DNA of 64,000 nt from Lineus longissimus (lineage: Eukaryota > Nemertea > Pilidiophora > Heteronemertea > Lineidae): contig NC_088314.1 of assembly GCF_910592395.1 (NCBI RefSeq), positions 7,378,001 through 7,442,000 on the forward strand. Reading direction: 5' to 3'. This document shows, piece after piece, positions 1 through 11,519 of the stretch (positions within the stretch are counted from its first letter, which is position 1; every line of letters begins with the position of its first letter). Under the pieces are notes generated by a model, which was not told where the DNA came from, made no database searches, and was given only the letters and a program-made list of their open reading frames with translations. Position numbers and translations under genes: made by a program.

Positions 1-3000
1 GTTGGATCATCACTGACCAGGCCTCAACAAAATGTGACACTTCGGCAAAGCCATCCGAATTCAGAATATGCAGCTATGGACCATGCAACTCCCCCTATAA
101 GTGGGACATAAAACCATGGAAGAAGGTATGGGGTTCCGTCCATGTTTTTAGCATTTTTGCATCTCAGATTTATTCTTCGTTGTTCCACATGTTTCAGTGT
201 TTGGTCTTAGTTTATCAAGATGATCCGCACAGCAATTTTTATTATCATGTTATGAACCCAAGTGCATCTTCTTTATTCTTTCTGTTTTGTGAAATTAAAG
301 GGGGGACTTGAGGCAGGAGCCAGGGCTATCCAATCAATGGTCTCCTGGAGACTAATATGCACAGATATTCATCATCAATACCAGTGTTTTAACCCTTTGG
401 ATTTTGGTGAAGAGAATGATTTCACTATTTGTTGCAACTTTAATTTTTCATCGGGGTTTAACGAATTTTATTATTTTTGTTCAGACTTTAACAGTCAGGG
501 CAGCATCCAGGGTTAGGGGACCCCGTAAGTAGTATTGTGGTTACTCTAGATCTCCAGATCATGAAAGAAAATCTTTCGGTGTTTATAATCACATTGGAAA
601 TGGCAACTTTGGCAACGTGGACACATCTGTTAGTCGCCACTATTGCTAAAGTGCTTGCTCCTCGATGATTTTATCATAAGTCTTATGGAAGTTCATCTGT
701 CCAGGAGTCAGGAATGTCAGAGTAGTTTTTAACTTGAAACTCCGGATAAATAGGCTCGAGCGCTTACGATCAGCTTTCAATCTCTGCTGAGACTTTTTTG
801 ACACGAAGGTCTTGTTAATAAGTGACTTCGTCAGGCTGACACAGCCTCTCAGCCATGTCTTGTGGAAAAAGCTTAGGGGAGCATAGACACATTGGAAATT
901 CCCTCCAAAACCTGGGCCTGATGACGTCACCATGTAACCAAGCCGTTCGAACTCTCAGCAGAGATCAAAAGCTCAAAAGTAAGTCCTCCAATCTATCCGG
1001 AGTTTCGAATTAAAAACCATTCTGATATTACCTTTATATATACCCTACCTTCTTTTTGCATGTTTTGACCTATTTCAAATGTTTCAAATTCAAGGAACCT
1101 CTCTTAGTGGATGCCTCTGTAAGCAAGACTGATACCCTTGCAATTTTGACACTGATTTTGGTCCTAACTTGGTCCTTTTCATCCAATTTGACGTCTGTAA
1201 TTAGGTACCTCTCTGTAAAGGACAGCAACTCTCAGTCACAAGGGTGTCCTTAATAGAGAGGTTTTACTGTAAATCCTTTCCATACACATTTCATGATCAT
1301 GGAGAATCTCTCGGGAACCTCAACAGATGCATGTCTTTCCAACCTGACCCAGCTAGTCATTTCATTGATATATTTTCATTTCACTATATTTCTTTCAGTT
1401 GATTTCAAGCATGAATTGATCAAGTTTAACGATCCCTTTAGTTTATCCTATCGTAGACTGGTTCCCTTCCTACCTCTAGTAGGGATCAATAACTGTGATT
1501 GCCGTAGGATTGGGAACCAGTCTAACCCTGACAGTTGTGGTGCTTTGTCTGTATGATGATGACTCAGTTTTAACCGGGTGTGCCGAAACCACATCAAGAG
1601 AAAGTGCCAGCACGCTATTACCTTGTGACTCTCCTCCTTCATAGCTTCTCAGTCATCATCAGACACCACAAATCCCTGTCACTGACTTTAGGATTGTTAT
1701 TTTATTTCAATTTATTTCATTTTTTCATTTCCCCTCAGTGTTCGGCCGATTGTGGACTGGGCAAAGCAAAACGTAAAGTTTATTGCGTGAATGGCGACGG
1801 GAAGAAACAAAGCCGGCGAAGATGTGGCGGCTCAAAGCATCGTCCCGATCGATCAAAGCTCTGTTATCTTAGACCTTGTGAGTTATGTTAGATTGGTTCG
1901 AGATCGTCCAGATGGAAATAACACAGTGTCGACTCTCAATCACGGGCTGCCTCATGATGTGATTGTCCACTTCACACGCAGCCAAAGTCACAGCAAAATG
2001 AGCTGATTTTAATGACCCGGCTATAATCTTTGACTGTTTGAAATGCAGACAACCATGCTGTGAGACATCCTATTGTAATAGATGAGCGATTCAGCACGTC
2101 CTATTGTTTATTTCATGAAGAAATAGGATGTTTATGAAACGTTTTCACTTCACTTGATCTGTAGTAACATTATCTATTCGATCATGAAACCTTTTCATTC
2201 GAATCAGTTTGATGAGCTATTGTTTATAACCACTAAACCATTCTCATCGCACCCCCATCCTTTCCCGATTAAATTTCTCTCTACTAAAGCATGGTCTCAA
2301 TCATTTGCTTCATGATGTATGAATTTCTGTACAGCGGGATTACTTCGAGCACAAACATTTGGCCTCACATTTGTAGATTTTAGGATACTAAAGACAGAAA
2401 TGGTTCTATTGTTGTCATGAAGGGGGGGGGGGGGGGGTCTACCAATCAAGCTGTACGTGTTGCAGCAAGTCTTAACTGCACATGGGTCATGTGAATTTCT
2501 ACAGTATTATTAACATTGTCAATAATGTGTTTACAAGTAATGTTGCTCTTCTACTCCGAGGCAAAATTAAGAAAATCCATCATTCTTCAGGTTACGCCAA
2601 CTCCTGTAAAGAACTTCGCTCAATGACGTCAATACGCCAAGACGGCCACTACCGTTTGATCATTCAGGGACATTTAGCTGAGGTAAATAGTTCTCTACAG
2701 GCTACAGAAGTTTTCTTTTCTCATGTCTTCCCATTTCATGATTGACTTTGATAGAGTCTGTCTCTAAACCAAGAGGTCTTGGGTTCAATTCCCAGCTGGG
2801 TCACCTAGTTTTCCCTTAGATTGAGCTGAGCTGCAGAGCATCTTTAGAGACAGCTGAAATAAATATCCCAAATGTGCAGGTGCATTACTCGGATCAGCAA
2901 TATGCTATCAGTTGTGTCATTTGCATAAATTTTGTACTTTTTATTCCAGGTTTATTGTAAGGGTATGAAAAGGTCTGGACCAATAGAATATATATCATTA

Positions 3001-5343
3001 AAAGCTGGATGGGAGGGCAACTATGCCGAGGTCTACGGTAAAAGGTAGGCCTGAAGAAGATGCTCTTGCCATGTTGATAAAGACTTTTACTTTGCCACGC
3101 TCATTTTGCTCCATACTGACAAACAGAAAGAAATTGGAATTGAACAGAACAGCCCAAGTTGGTCCCTGGAACAGGCTTCCAAACAGTCTTCAAAATCATC
3201 TTGTTTTCGTCCAAAGCACCCTTCAAATGGGCAACTTAAATTGCTGCAACGTGTGACCATGACCGCATGCAACAAAAACCTCTTGTTTTTGGTGGTCAGC
3301 GCGGGTGCCTGCGATAAGAATTGGTGATTGCAACAACCTGCAATCAATGTCAAACCACTTTACCAGCCGATAAGCGATATTTTTGTCGTACGTAGCAACA
3401 ATTATTATTGCAGGCTGCAGCTGTAGAAATTGCTTGTCTACACGGCGCATTAAGCTCATCAGGCCTTGGCCCATGAGATGAATTCTCATTGATTCTTTTT
3501 TCAGGTTGCTAAATTATAGTTCTTGTCCATACAATGGTGCTCGTAACATTAACTGTGATTGTGCAAAGTCGGAGTACACGCGGTCCGGATTCACTGGATA
3601 TTCTAAAGTGCGGCTGGATCTAAAAACGATGAGATTAATTAGTAAGTGTTCATTCATTTGTCGTATACAGTGCTGGTCATCAACATGACCGTTATCATCC
3701 ACTATATATATATATTTGTTTATTGTCACCTATTTATACAAATAGCCAGCCTTAAGGCTTATGAGACAGTTGTTCGAGCATACGAGTTGTGAGATGTCGT
3801 TTCAAGTTCTTACTGCCCATTTCTCATCTCATATGCCCAAATCACAAAATTTGCAACTTCTTTGGCAAATTCGCCCTTGGTTAACATAATCTGGAGTCTC
3901 TCCTCATCGTCACTTGGTTCAACAATGTCAATTTTGCTATACTATGAGACAACAGCGTAAGCTCTAACTTATTAAAAATCGTGCCTAAAACGGTGAGTCC
4001 ACCAAACCACTTCGTTACATATCCGCCATCTTGACCTAGCCTCCACTATATGCAGATCATGCATGACATATCCATATACAATCTGCTGGAGATGATAGTC
4101 TCTGTTGGATTGAATGTTGGTTGGTCTAAGCTTTCTCGATTTTTTGGCTGCCTTCCACGTGACCATGTTGACTCTTATATTACTGTCTTGATGTCCACAA
4201 GTTTTTCAGTCCTTATTGATCCAGTATTGCTCAATCAGTGTCAGTTGGCTAGCTCAACTAAGCCTTTTCTCCTTTAGAAAATTTCATTTACAGCTTCAGG
4301 AATTGACACCAATGTTACTGCTTATGCTGATTGAGCAACTGGGCCCCGAGTGAGTAACTACAGAGATTATATGAAAGTACATTATCATCATCGTTTTTTT
4401 TTTCAGCCTCTGATTTTACATTCACATCAACCAAAGGGGCCAATCAGATTGCATACGGTACAGCTGGAGACTGCTACAGCACACAGAAATGTCCTCAGGT
4501 AGGCTATGCGTGTGTCCTTGAGCAAATTCCGAACTGCTATTTGGTGCAAAATTTAGCAATACTTGGGGTATCTATGGGTTCCGATAAGTGATCTTTTGTT
4601 ATTGTAGAAGAAATTTCCCTGATAAAAGTCAAACTTGAAGATTGCAAGCTCTTCTCTTTCACTTCCAGGGCAAATTCAAGATCAATCTAACAGGTACAAA
4701 CTTTGCTGTGTCAGACCGTACTCGGTGGCAAGGAGTAGGCTACAAACCAACGGTCCGAATTTCAGCATTCAAGGTATGATTTAATATAACTAGAGGTTGG
4801 GTCGTCTCTCTTTACAAACTCCCTTTATATCTGATCCGTGCACTACCCAGCTGTGTACATGAGCTTACATGCGTCTGGTCAACCAATAGTTTGTAGTTTT
4901 GTTCACAGAGCCAGGCCTAAAAACCCCTGAAAAACGTGGTAAAGGGCACATGTACATGCTTGAAATTTTGTGTTTTGATGGTGGCGTCATCTATAACACT
5001 CCCGAACATGGAAAACGTGGCATGATCTGACATGTCTTTAAGCCAAGGTCCAATCAGAATAGGTTCTTTAAGCGTTTTTTCCTGCACGTCCACAATTGTA
5101 TGAACTTTCGGAGACATAAAACAAGTATCTATATGACTGTTTTAAACGAAATGAGGGTCCATTGTGTTAAATGATCGTTTCGTGGACAAAGTCACAATCA
5201 AACGATCAGGCTGAGATCACTTTTATATTCTCTTATCGTCTTTGTTTCAGGGTCATCGAATAATCGAAGGCACTTGTGGTGGCTATTGCGGCCACTGCTC
5301 CCTCGATCCAACAACGGGCCTAATGGTACAGGTCGTGCCGTGA
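1..5343 (+). CDS. ADAMTS9/20 (gon-1)-type metalloprotease, 3' end: last TSP1 repeat and GON domain
   Basis: Secreted zinc metalloproteases of this family cleave matrix proteoglycans; only the C-terminal part (291 codons) lies in the window. Exons: before 1-125, 1739-1877, 2591-2682, 2950-3044, 3505-3641, 4407-4498, 4669-4773, 5251-5343. All junctions are GT-AG and the phases close. The first exon ends one thrombospondin type 1 repeat (C-S-Y-G-P-C) and starts the next (W-D-I-K-P-W). Exon 2 completes it with CSADCGLG and CYLRPC. From SCKEL onward comes a full GON domain of about 195 residues with its usual cysteines: VYCKGM, SSCPYNGARNINCDC, GFTGYSKVRLDLKTMRL, GDCYSTQKCPQ, the NLTGTNFAVSD stretch and CGGYCGHC. 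It ends at TGA 5341-5343. The GON domain is diagnostic of the ADAMTS9/ADAMTS20/gon-1 subgroup. The catalytic domain must lie upstream of the window. Confidence 0.93.
1092..1273 (+). repeat. MITE-like element, 'cctctctattaaggacac' family
   Basis: Copy of a roughly 180-bp dispersed element whose ends are imperfect inverted repeats (AACCTCTCTTAGTGG... to ...CTTAATAGAGAGGTT). Inside are 'ggtcctaacttgg' and 'ccaatttgac', shared with the other copies in this window. Located in the intron between the first two ADAMTS exons seen here. Confidence 0.7.
2740..2880 (+). repeat. possible tRNA-derived SINE fragment
   Basis: Lies in an intron of the ADAMTS gene. The stretch around 2785-2806 (GGGTTCAATTCCC) looks like a tRNA T-arm with a good Pol III B box, followed by a non-tRNA tail. 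No convincing A box is seen, so this is a partial or degenerate element. This is a motif call only. Confidence 0.35.
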
Positions 5344-5879
5344 TCATGTCACCATGCCCCCGCGGGCTCTATGGTATTGGAGGTGCTATGTGATATCTGT
5401 GATAAAAAAGTAGAGAGTGGCGATCGTTAGCCTACGGGTCAGGTGAATTTGGCGCTGGTGCAGGCTCTCCAAGGATGTCGATCAGCAGGAAATGGACCCT
5501 CTTCTCCGCAAGGGAGTTGCAACTGGAAAGAGCAGGATTGGTTGGCAATCGTCTCGAATATCTCTGGCGCAGCTGCATGAGATTGGATCATAGACGCTGG
5601 GACGAGGACTACTCTCTGAGGACTAGCCTTACGCCTTGAACTGGTCAATAGCCCAAGCCATGGCTTTGATAATCAGGTTACATTGCCAGGTTTTTCAGGA
5701 GGGAATCTTATCAGAAGATGCTGCATACATAAGAGGTCAATATACAAGTGTTGTACCTTGTCATGATTATGATTTAACAGAACGCACAAGGAAAATCAAT
5801 TGTAGATTTTGTACTCAGGAAATTTTGTAGGCATTTAAACTCTGTTAGGTTATGCTTGAAGCTGACATTTCTTTTTTTT
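5344..5879. other. ADAMTS 3' flank, no gene recognised
   Basis: Downstream of the ADAMTS stop codon, and probably includes its 3' UTR. Short open frames here match no family I recognise, and no RNA gene is visible. Confidence 0.5.
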
Positions 5880-5880
5880 A

Positions 5881-5930
5881 GCTCACCTCTTAGCAGAGGT
5901 GAGCTTATCCCATACCGTGGCGTCCGTCGT

Positions 5931-5974
<44 letters not shown>

Positions 5975-7010
5975 CGTCGTCCGTTAGCAGGGCACGTTTC
6001 GTAACTGTTAGAGCTATTGAGTTGAAACTTGGTACACATGTACCCTTATGTAATGACACCTGGGAGACCAAGTTTCGGTCCGATTCGTTTCATGGTTTGG
6101 CCACCAGGGGGCCAAACGTTAAAAGTGAAAATATGCAATATCTCCCTTAATAGTAGTCGGGAAATTTTGAAAAAAATATGGTAGGTACTTCTAGCAAAGG
6201 TGCATCATATATCCTCCGGGTTTTTGATTTAACCTCCTTTTCAAGGTCACAGAGGTCAAATGGTGTAAATTAGCCGTTAGGATGTAACGATGGCACGTTT
6301 CTAAACTGCAATGACTATTGATACCAAATTTGGTACACATTTACCCCTTAGTCAGGTGATCTCAGGGACCAAAGTTTGGTCCAATATGATTCACCACTTG
6401 ACCACCAGGGGGCAAAATCCAAAAACCTTAAAAATGTGATTATTCCTTAACTTCTTGCCCGATTGCCACCAATTTGATATCATGGGTACATCTAACCACC
6501 ATACAGTATATGTCACACAGGTTTTTAATTTGACCTTCTTGTCAAGGTCACAGAGGTCAAATGGCGTAAATTCGCCGTCAGGCCGTTACTATGGCACGTT
6601 TCTTAACTGCAATGACTATTGATCACAAATTAAGTACACATGTACCCTTTGGTCAGGTGATCTCAGGTACCGAAGTTTGGTGCGATCTGATTTGCCGTTT
6701 GGCCTCCAGGGAGGGGGCCAAATCCTAAATTCTTCAAAATGCCATTATTCCTAGTAATGACTTGCCCGATTGGCACCAATTTTATATCATAGGTACATCT
6801 AATTCTAACAACCATTCAATGTGTCACCCGGGTCTTCTTTGATTTGACCTACTTTTCAAGGTCACAGAGGTCGAATGTACTGTAAATTGGCCATTTTGGG
6901 GAAATTGTAATTGCTTGGACCTACATCAAACCTAACACTACATGACACAAGACCATGCTCTTTATCCATCTTTCCTCCACATGAGGTGAGCACAATGGCC
7001 CTGGCCATTT
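5881..7010. mobile_element. non-autonomous repeat element with (GTC)n head and three 301-bp monomers (copy 1)
   Basis: Begins after a T-run with AGCTCACC and ends with GGTGAGCACAATGGCC, so the ends form a short inverted repeat (GCTCACC/GGTGAGC). A (GTC)n tract at about 5926-5985 is followed by three monomers starting at 5991, 6292 and 6593 (each at GGCACGTTTC), a period of 301 bp. Monomers carry CCACCAGGGGGC (about 6101 and 6402; degenerate in the third) and AGGTCACAGAGGTCA (third copy mutated). A second copy lies at 45881-47611. No coding capacity was found; arginine-rich frames are microsatellite translations. The transposition mechanism is unknown to me. Confidence 0.8.
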
Positions 7011-7885
7011 CATCACTTTTCTTTCAAGTATTTTATTAGTCTCAATGAGTCGGTCTGTTCCACGGCAATAGAGGCCATGGCTGCAGGCTCCAGCCATCTG
7101 TCATGGTTACATAAAGTGCTCTAAAATCATGTTAAAGGCCAACTCTGTTCGTTCAAAAATTAAAACTTTACCGTGTATTTGAAAATTTCCTGTTGTTGTG
7201 TAATTGATCTACAGAGATACTTTAAATGCCAAGTTTCAGCAAATTTGCATGCATAATAACTGCACAACGGCGGGTCTATTTCTATTTACCTGAGCCACAA
7301 CAAAATACAGTAGATGGTTCAGGCCTTTAAGGGCCTCCGTGTATGCTCCAACCTCAAAAGATTTCGAATGTGCCATATATATTTATAATGAGGGTTGCAT
7401 TATTTGTGGCTTCATACAGCTTTGTATATTTCTGGTTCCGCATATTGTCGATTCCACTTCAGGTCTACTTGATGTGGGTAATAAGACCTTGACCTTTGCA
7501 TGATGGTGTCCCAAGACATTTTTCGCGACATATTCCGAGTAGTGTAGGTTTAAAGGATGAGTTGGGTGAAACTCCCAGGCGTAAATTTACTGATCATAGA
7601 TCATTTGCTTACCTTTTCAGATTGCATGCCAGCATCGCCCTCTATGTAGGAGCTCTACATTTATACTTAATGAGTAATTACAACAACCACTCCTTTCTGT
7701 TTTTTGTGATTGTTAAAGGGGCTATTATAGTATTACATTAAACATTGGACTTTTTTGGGGGGGACACATAGTATAACATTTACCAGGTTTACTTTAGGTG
7801 GATGTATTTCAGTAAGATGAACCTTTAGAAATTATTTTAATATTCGTAATAGAAGGCTATACAATAGATTGTTTTCAGCACAAAT
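7011..7885. other. intergenic, nothing recognised
   Basis: AT-rich sequence with no open frame of recognisable family, no RNA gene and no clear repeat structure. Confidence 0.5.
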
Positions 7886-8060
7886 ACAGTGTAACCTCTC
7901 TATTAGGCACACCCTTGAGACTCTAAAAAATTATGAGAGGTACAGTCTTGATTAGAGAGGTCAGATTAAATGGAATTGACCAATTTCATCCCAAAAATCA
8001 GTGTTCTTGATAGAGAGGGTCGTGATAACAGAGGTGTTTGTTAAGGAGGATGCCATTGTA
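7886..8060 (-). repeat. MITE-like element, 'cctctctattaaggacac' family
   Basis: Diverged copy in the opposite orientation to the 1092 copy. It starts GTAACCTCTCTATTAGGC and ends GTTAAGGAGGATGCC, with 'gaggtcagattaaatgg' inside. Confidence 0.65.
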
Positions 8061-10195
8061 TTACTGTTTAAGGTCTGGAGCCTTAACTGCAGAACTTGAC
8101 ATAGGCCTATACCATTGGGTTACAGGGAACTTACTGCGCCATCTTCAGTTTTATTTTCGAGACATACTTTGTATGTCAAATGATTTAAAGTAAGCCTGGT
8201 TTTGTTGTGGAATAAAAAAAGGTTTGTGTATAATTAAATTATTTTTGATGTAAATACACATATACAACATATATAATGTACTGTACGCATAATGGAACAA
8301 TGTATTGTATCCCACATAGCATCTTTCTTTTAGGCCACACCAATTAATCAAAAGCAGGCTACATGAAAACAAAGACAGGCCTACATGGGGTGAATTTCCT
8401 CAGAATGTTGATAGTTATGGGACTCACAATTATGACACTGCCAATTTTCTTCAAGTTTCAGTTCGTAATTATTTTTTTTGTCTAGCCTACAGCCGGCCAT
8501 GGGCACTGTGTATTTGTACGTATATGTGATGGTAATTTTGTTCTTGGATATTGTACACAAGTATCTTACTAACTGTCTAAAAGCCATCCCGTGAATATAC
8601 CATTTAGAGATTATGAGTCGGAGCAAGAGTTATAAAGACTGGTCTTACAGGGGGGGGTAGGAGGTTTACATTGACCACTGCATAAGAAAATAATTCTAAT
8701 AAATTTAGGAGCTTTCATTTGTTTTTAATCATCTTATCATAATTATGCTAGTCATTTAACATTTTTATGAATTATGCACTGATCTTTAGAATTCGATGCA
8801 AAATTTCATATACTATTGATTATAATTAATAATGCTGTATATTGATAAAGAACTCTTAATGCGGTTATATCCATGTACAGGGCCAAAAGGCCAGTAATTT
8901 AAGTCATGCGACATTTTGTACATTTTGATGTATTCGGATGATAGTTTTATAATAAAATGACCATGTACATATAACTGTATGTCCATAGGATACCAACTTC
9001 ACTGAAATTTTGTTTATTTAGTGTACCAGGCAATTGAAAACATATTGATTGGAAACGGTTCAAGTAATGACATCACAAGCAAAGATTGCAATCACATCAT
9101 TTCAGATCAACTCCCTGGGATCGACAGAGATAATTACTGTAAAACCAGTCAGGTGCTGTCAAGGCTTTTTGGAATAGTCTGTGGCACCTCCACATTGTAC
9201 TGGATGATGCTGCCATAGAAAGCCAGAACAGCTCCTGCCTGGGTTTACAGTGCAAGGACTGGTCAGTCTGACTGAAGCTCAACTTGACTCTTCCAGCCTG
9301 AGATATTTGAATTAATGCCCTTCCTGCACCCCAGTCAGTATGAAAGCAACTCAGGTTCCTGAAGGGGACCCTACTGTAGCCCCTATCAAATGCCTGTTAT
9401 GTCCACATTTTCATAAGAACAATTAGCCATGCATGTTTTTGTCTTTTCATCGTCCACATTTCTTTTTGACTCAGTAATCTAACAGCTGTCAATACATGTC
9501 CGATTGGAGAAAATAAACATGACAACTACATAATATTTTTTTGTATTTTATTGTGCCCCATTGTTTAAAACTGTTCCCAGCTACACAACATCTGACCATC
9601 AGATGTCAAGCAGAATGGGGCCTCAAAGTAGCCTAGGCGACGGTAATGCTGTCTCGCGGCAGAAAATGGAACTGAAATCTTCGGCCAAAACTTTCAGTTC
9701 CACTTTCTACCGCCTAGGTAGCGCCACTGTCGCCTAACTGAATTTCTATGAAATTGAGCATGCGGCCTGAATAGACTTACTGGTATGGGAGTTAATGGGC
9801 CCTTCAGCTGTACCCGCCTGAGCTAGACACCTCCACAGATCTACAATTTTCTTCTGGTGTTGGGCAAGTACTTCACTTTTGAAGGCGGACGTGATGATGT
9901 ACTGGAACCTGGGCCTTCCTCTCGGACAAGACATTAAGCAATAACGGTAAGACGTCTTGATAGTTTCCGGGGACAGTATCAGCTGGTGCTGTTTTTGTGC
10001 CCCTTTATCAGGATTCCCAAAATCTGGCTGTCTCAATCCACCCCCCACCCCCTCTGGCTGGCTTCACAGTAGGTCTAAGCCATAGGCCCTTTGCTGAATA
10101 TGCCGGTACCACCTAGGGACATAGGATTGGACCAACAAAGTTAGTCATCACAATGGGGTTAATATGACCTTAATAACTCATGTTTGGACATCTCT
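8061..10195. other. intergenic, no gene supported
   Basis: AT-rich with several short open frames (longest 100 codons, minus strand, 9746-10048) that resemble nothing I know. A hairpin-forming inverted repeat lies at 9656-9713. An AATAAA at 8698-8703 may serve a long ADAMTS 3' UTR, but this is not provable here. Confidence 0.4.
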
Positions 10196-10432
10196 ACATT
10201 GAATGGTTTATCACCAGTGTGAATCCACGTCCCTCAGACGACGACAGTCACTTGCGTTTACATTGAATGGTTTATCACCAGTATGAATCCATATCTGACC
10301 CCTCATATTATCACATTCACTTGAGTTCACGTTAAATGGTTTATCACCAGTATGAATCCATGTCGGATCCCTCATATTATCACATTCACTTGAGTTCACG
10401 TTAAATGGTTTATCACCAGTATGAATCCTGGC
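10196..10432 (-). pseudogene. degenerate C2H2 zinc-finger-like tandem repeat
   Basis: On the minus strand a 69-bp (23-residue) unit is repeated with almost unchanged sequence. Each unit contains IHTGDKPFNVN, close to the HTGEKPF linker of C2H2 zinc fingers. A normal finger unit is 28 residues with CX2C and HX3H. Here only one cysteine (SSEC) and the linker histidine remain, so no finger could fold. The repeated anchor (GGTTTATCACCAG) starts near 10205, 10269, 10338 and 10407. It reads as a relic of a zinc-finger exon that was shortened and then amplified. There is no start codon context and no continuing frame on either side. Confidence 0.5.
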
Positions 10433-11519
10433 TAACTGAAGCCCATTCGTATTTCCCGCGTAAGCATAGTGGCGTCACCTGTTATTAATAGAAAGAACTC
10501 CGACATCCCTCGGTGTGTTCATAGAGTATGTACCAAATCGCATTGTATTATTTTGTCAAACTCAATCATGCAATCTCACGTAAAAAGTCAAAAAACAACA
10601 TGAAAACTACCAACTTAACTTGCCTTGCCTTTACTATATTGTTACTTTGAAAGGGGACTATAGGCAGGAGCAGAGGGTCTAATTTGGCCATTTTCAGGTG
10701 ACTAAATAATAATCGCAGTCACATGACACTGACATGTCAATATATCAATAGGCCTAAGTGACACTCACACTGACAATAGTGACACTGACATGCATGCATG
10801 ACTGTACAGTTCTCATACTTCAATGTAGGCTATTATTAAGGGTGATTCAGTTCTTAATTTGACTAAATGTTTTCCTCGTAGAAGCGTGAATCAGTTGGCA
10901 TACTGTGAGACATGAGAGACCCCTATTGGCGACTTTGTGTAACTTTATCTTGCCTGCTTAGCTGCTGCCTTTATTGTCCTTTAACGTTAATGGAACACAT
11001 CTCAGTCGCCAAGCAAAGGGTATGCTCATCCGGTCGTTTCACCCCTCATCGCGTTAGTTGGTCACCCCGGCCACCCCCTCCGTCCATTGGATTGAGTTAG
11101 TTTCTAATGGAACTTTTCAAAGAAGAAGTCTGTTCCGGTGCTGACCAGTCGTGCGTTTCACCATGAACAAAGAGTCGCAGTAGCTTATGGCACTCTCCGA
11201 AGTCGGCTTGGGCCTTCTGATGTGTTCTGAGTGTGTGCATTTGTTTGATTCGTCTTTGTCCAAAAGGTCCCTAGACATCATCGCACCAGTTAAAGGAAGC
11301 TGTTAATAAGTGCCAAAACAAACCAGCTGCCAAAAAAAGACTGTGTGGACGCATTGGTTCTTTTGTTCATTCAATGGTTGTGGCTATATTAAAAGGTTAG
11401 TTTTGGCTCTAAACGACCGCCTCCGAGTTTGACTGATGTGATAATCAAAGTCTGCCACAGCTTTTTTCAAACCTTATTTTTTACAGACCCGGTATTGAGT
11501 CTTACTATTTGGAAGCAAC
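10433..11519. other. intergenic region upstream of the ABHD gene
   Basis: No gene recognised. The last few hundred bases probably hold the promoter and 5' UTR of the hydrolase gene. I see no TATA box or other element I could defend. Confidence 0.4.

Noticed and set aside
5883-6150. Arginine-rich open frames on both strands
   Set aside because: They are translations of the (GTC)n microsatellite.
9746-10048. 100-codon minus-strand open frame
   Set aside because: No family resemblance and no neighbouring exons in frame.
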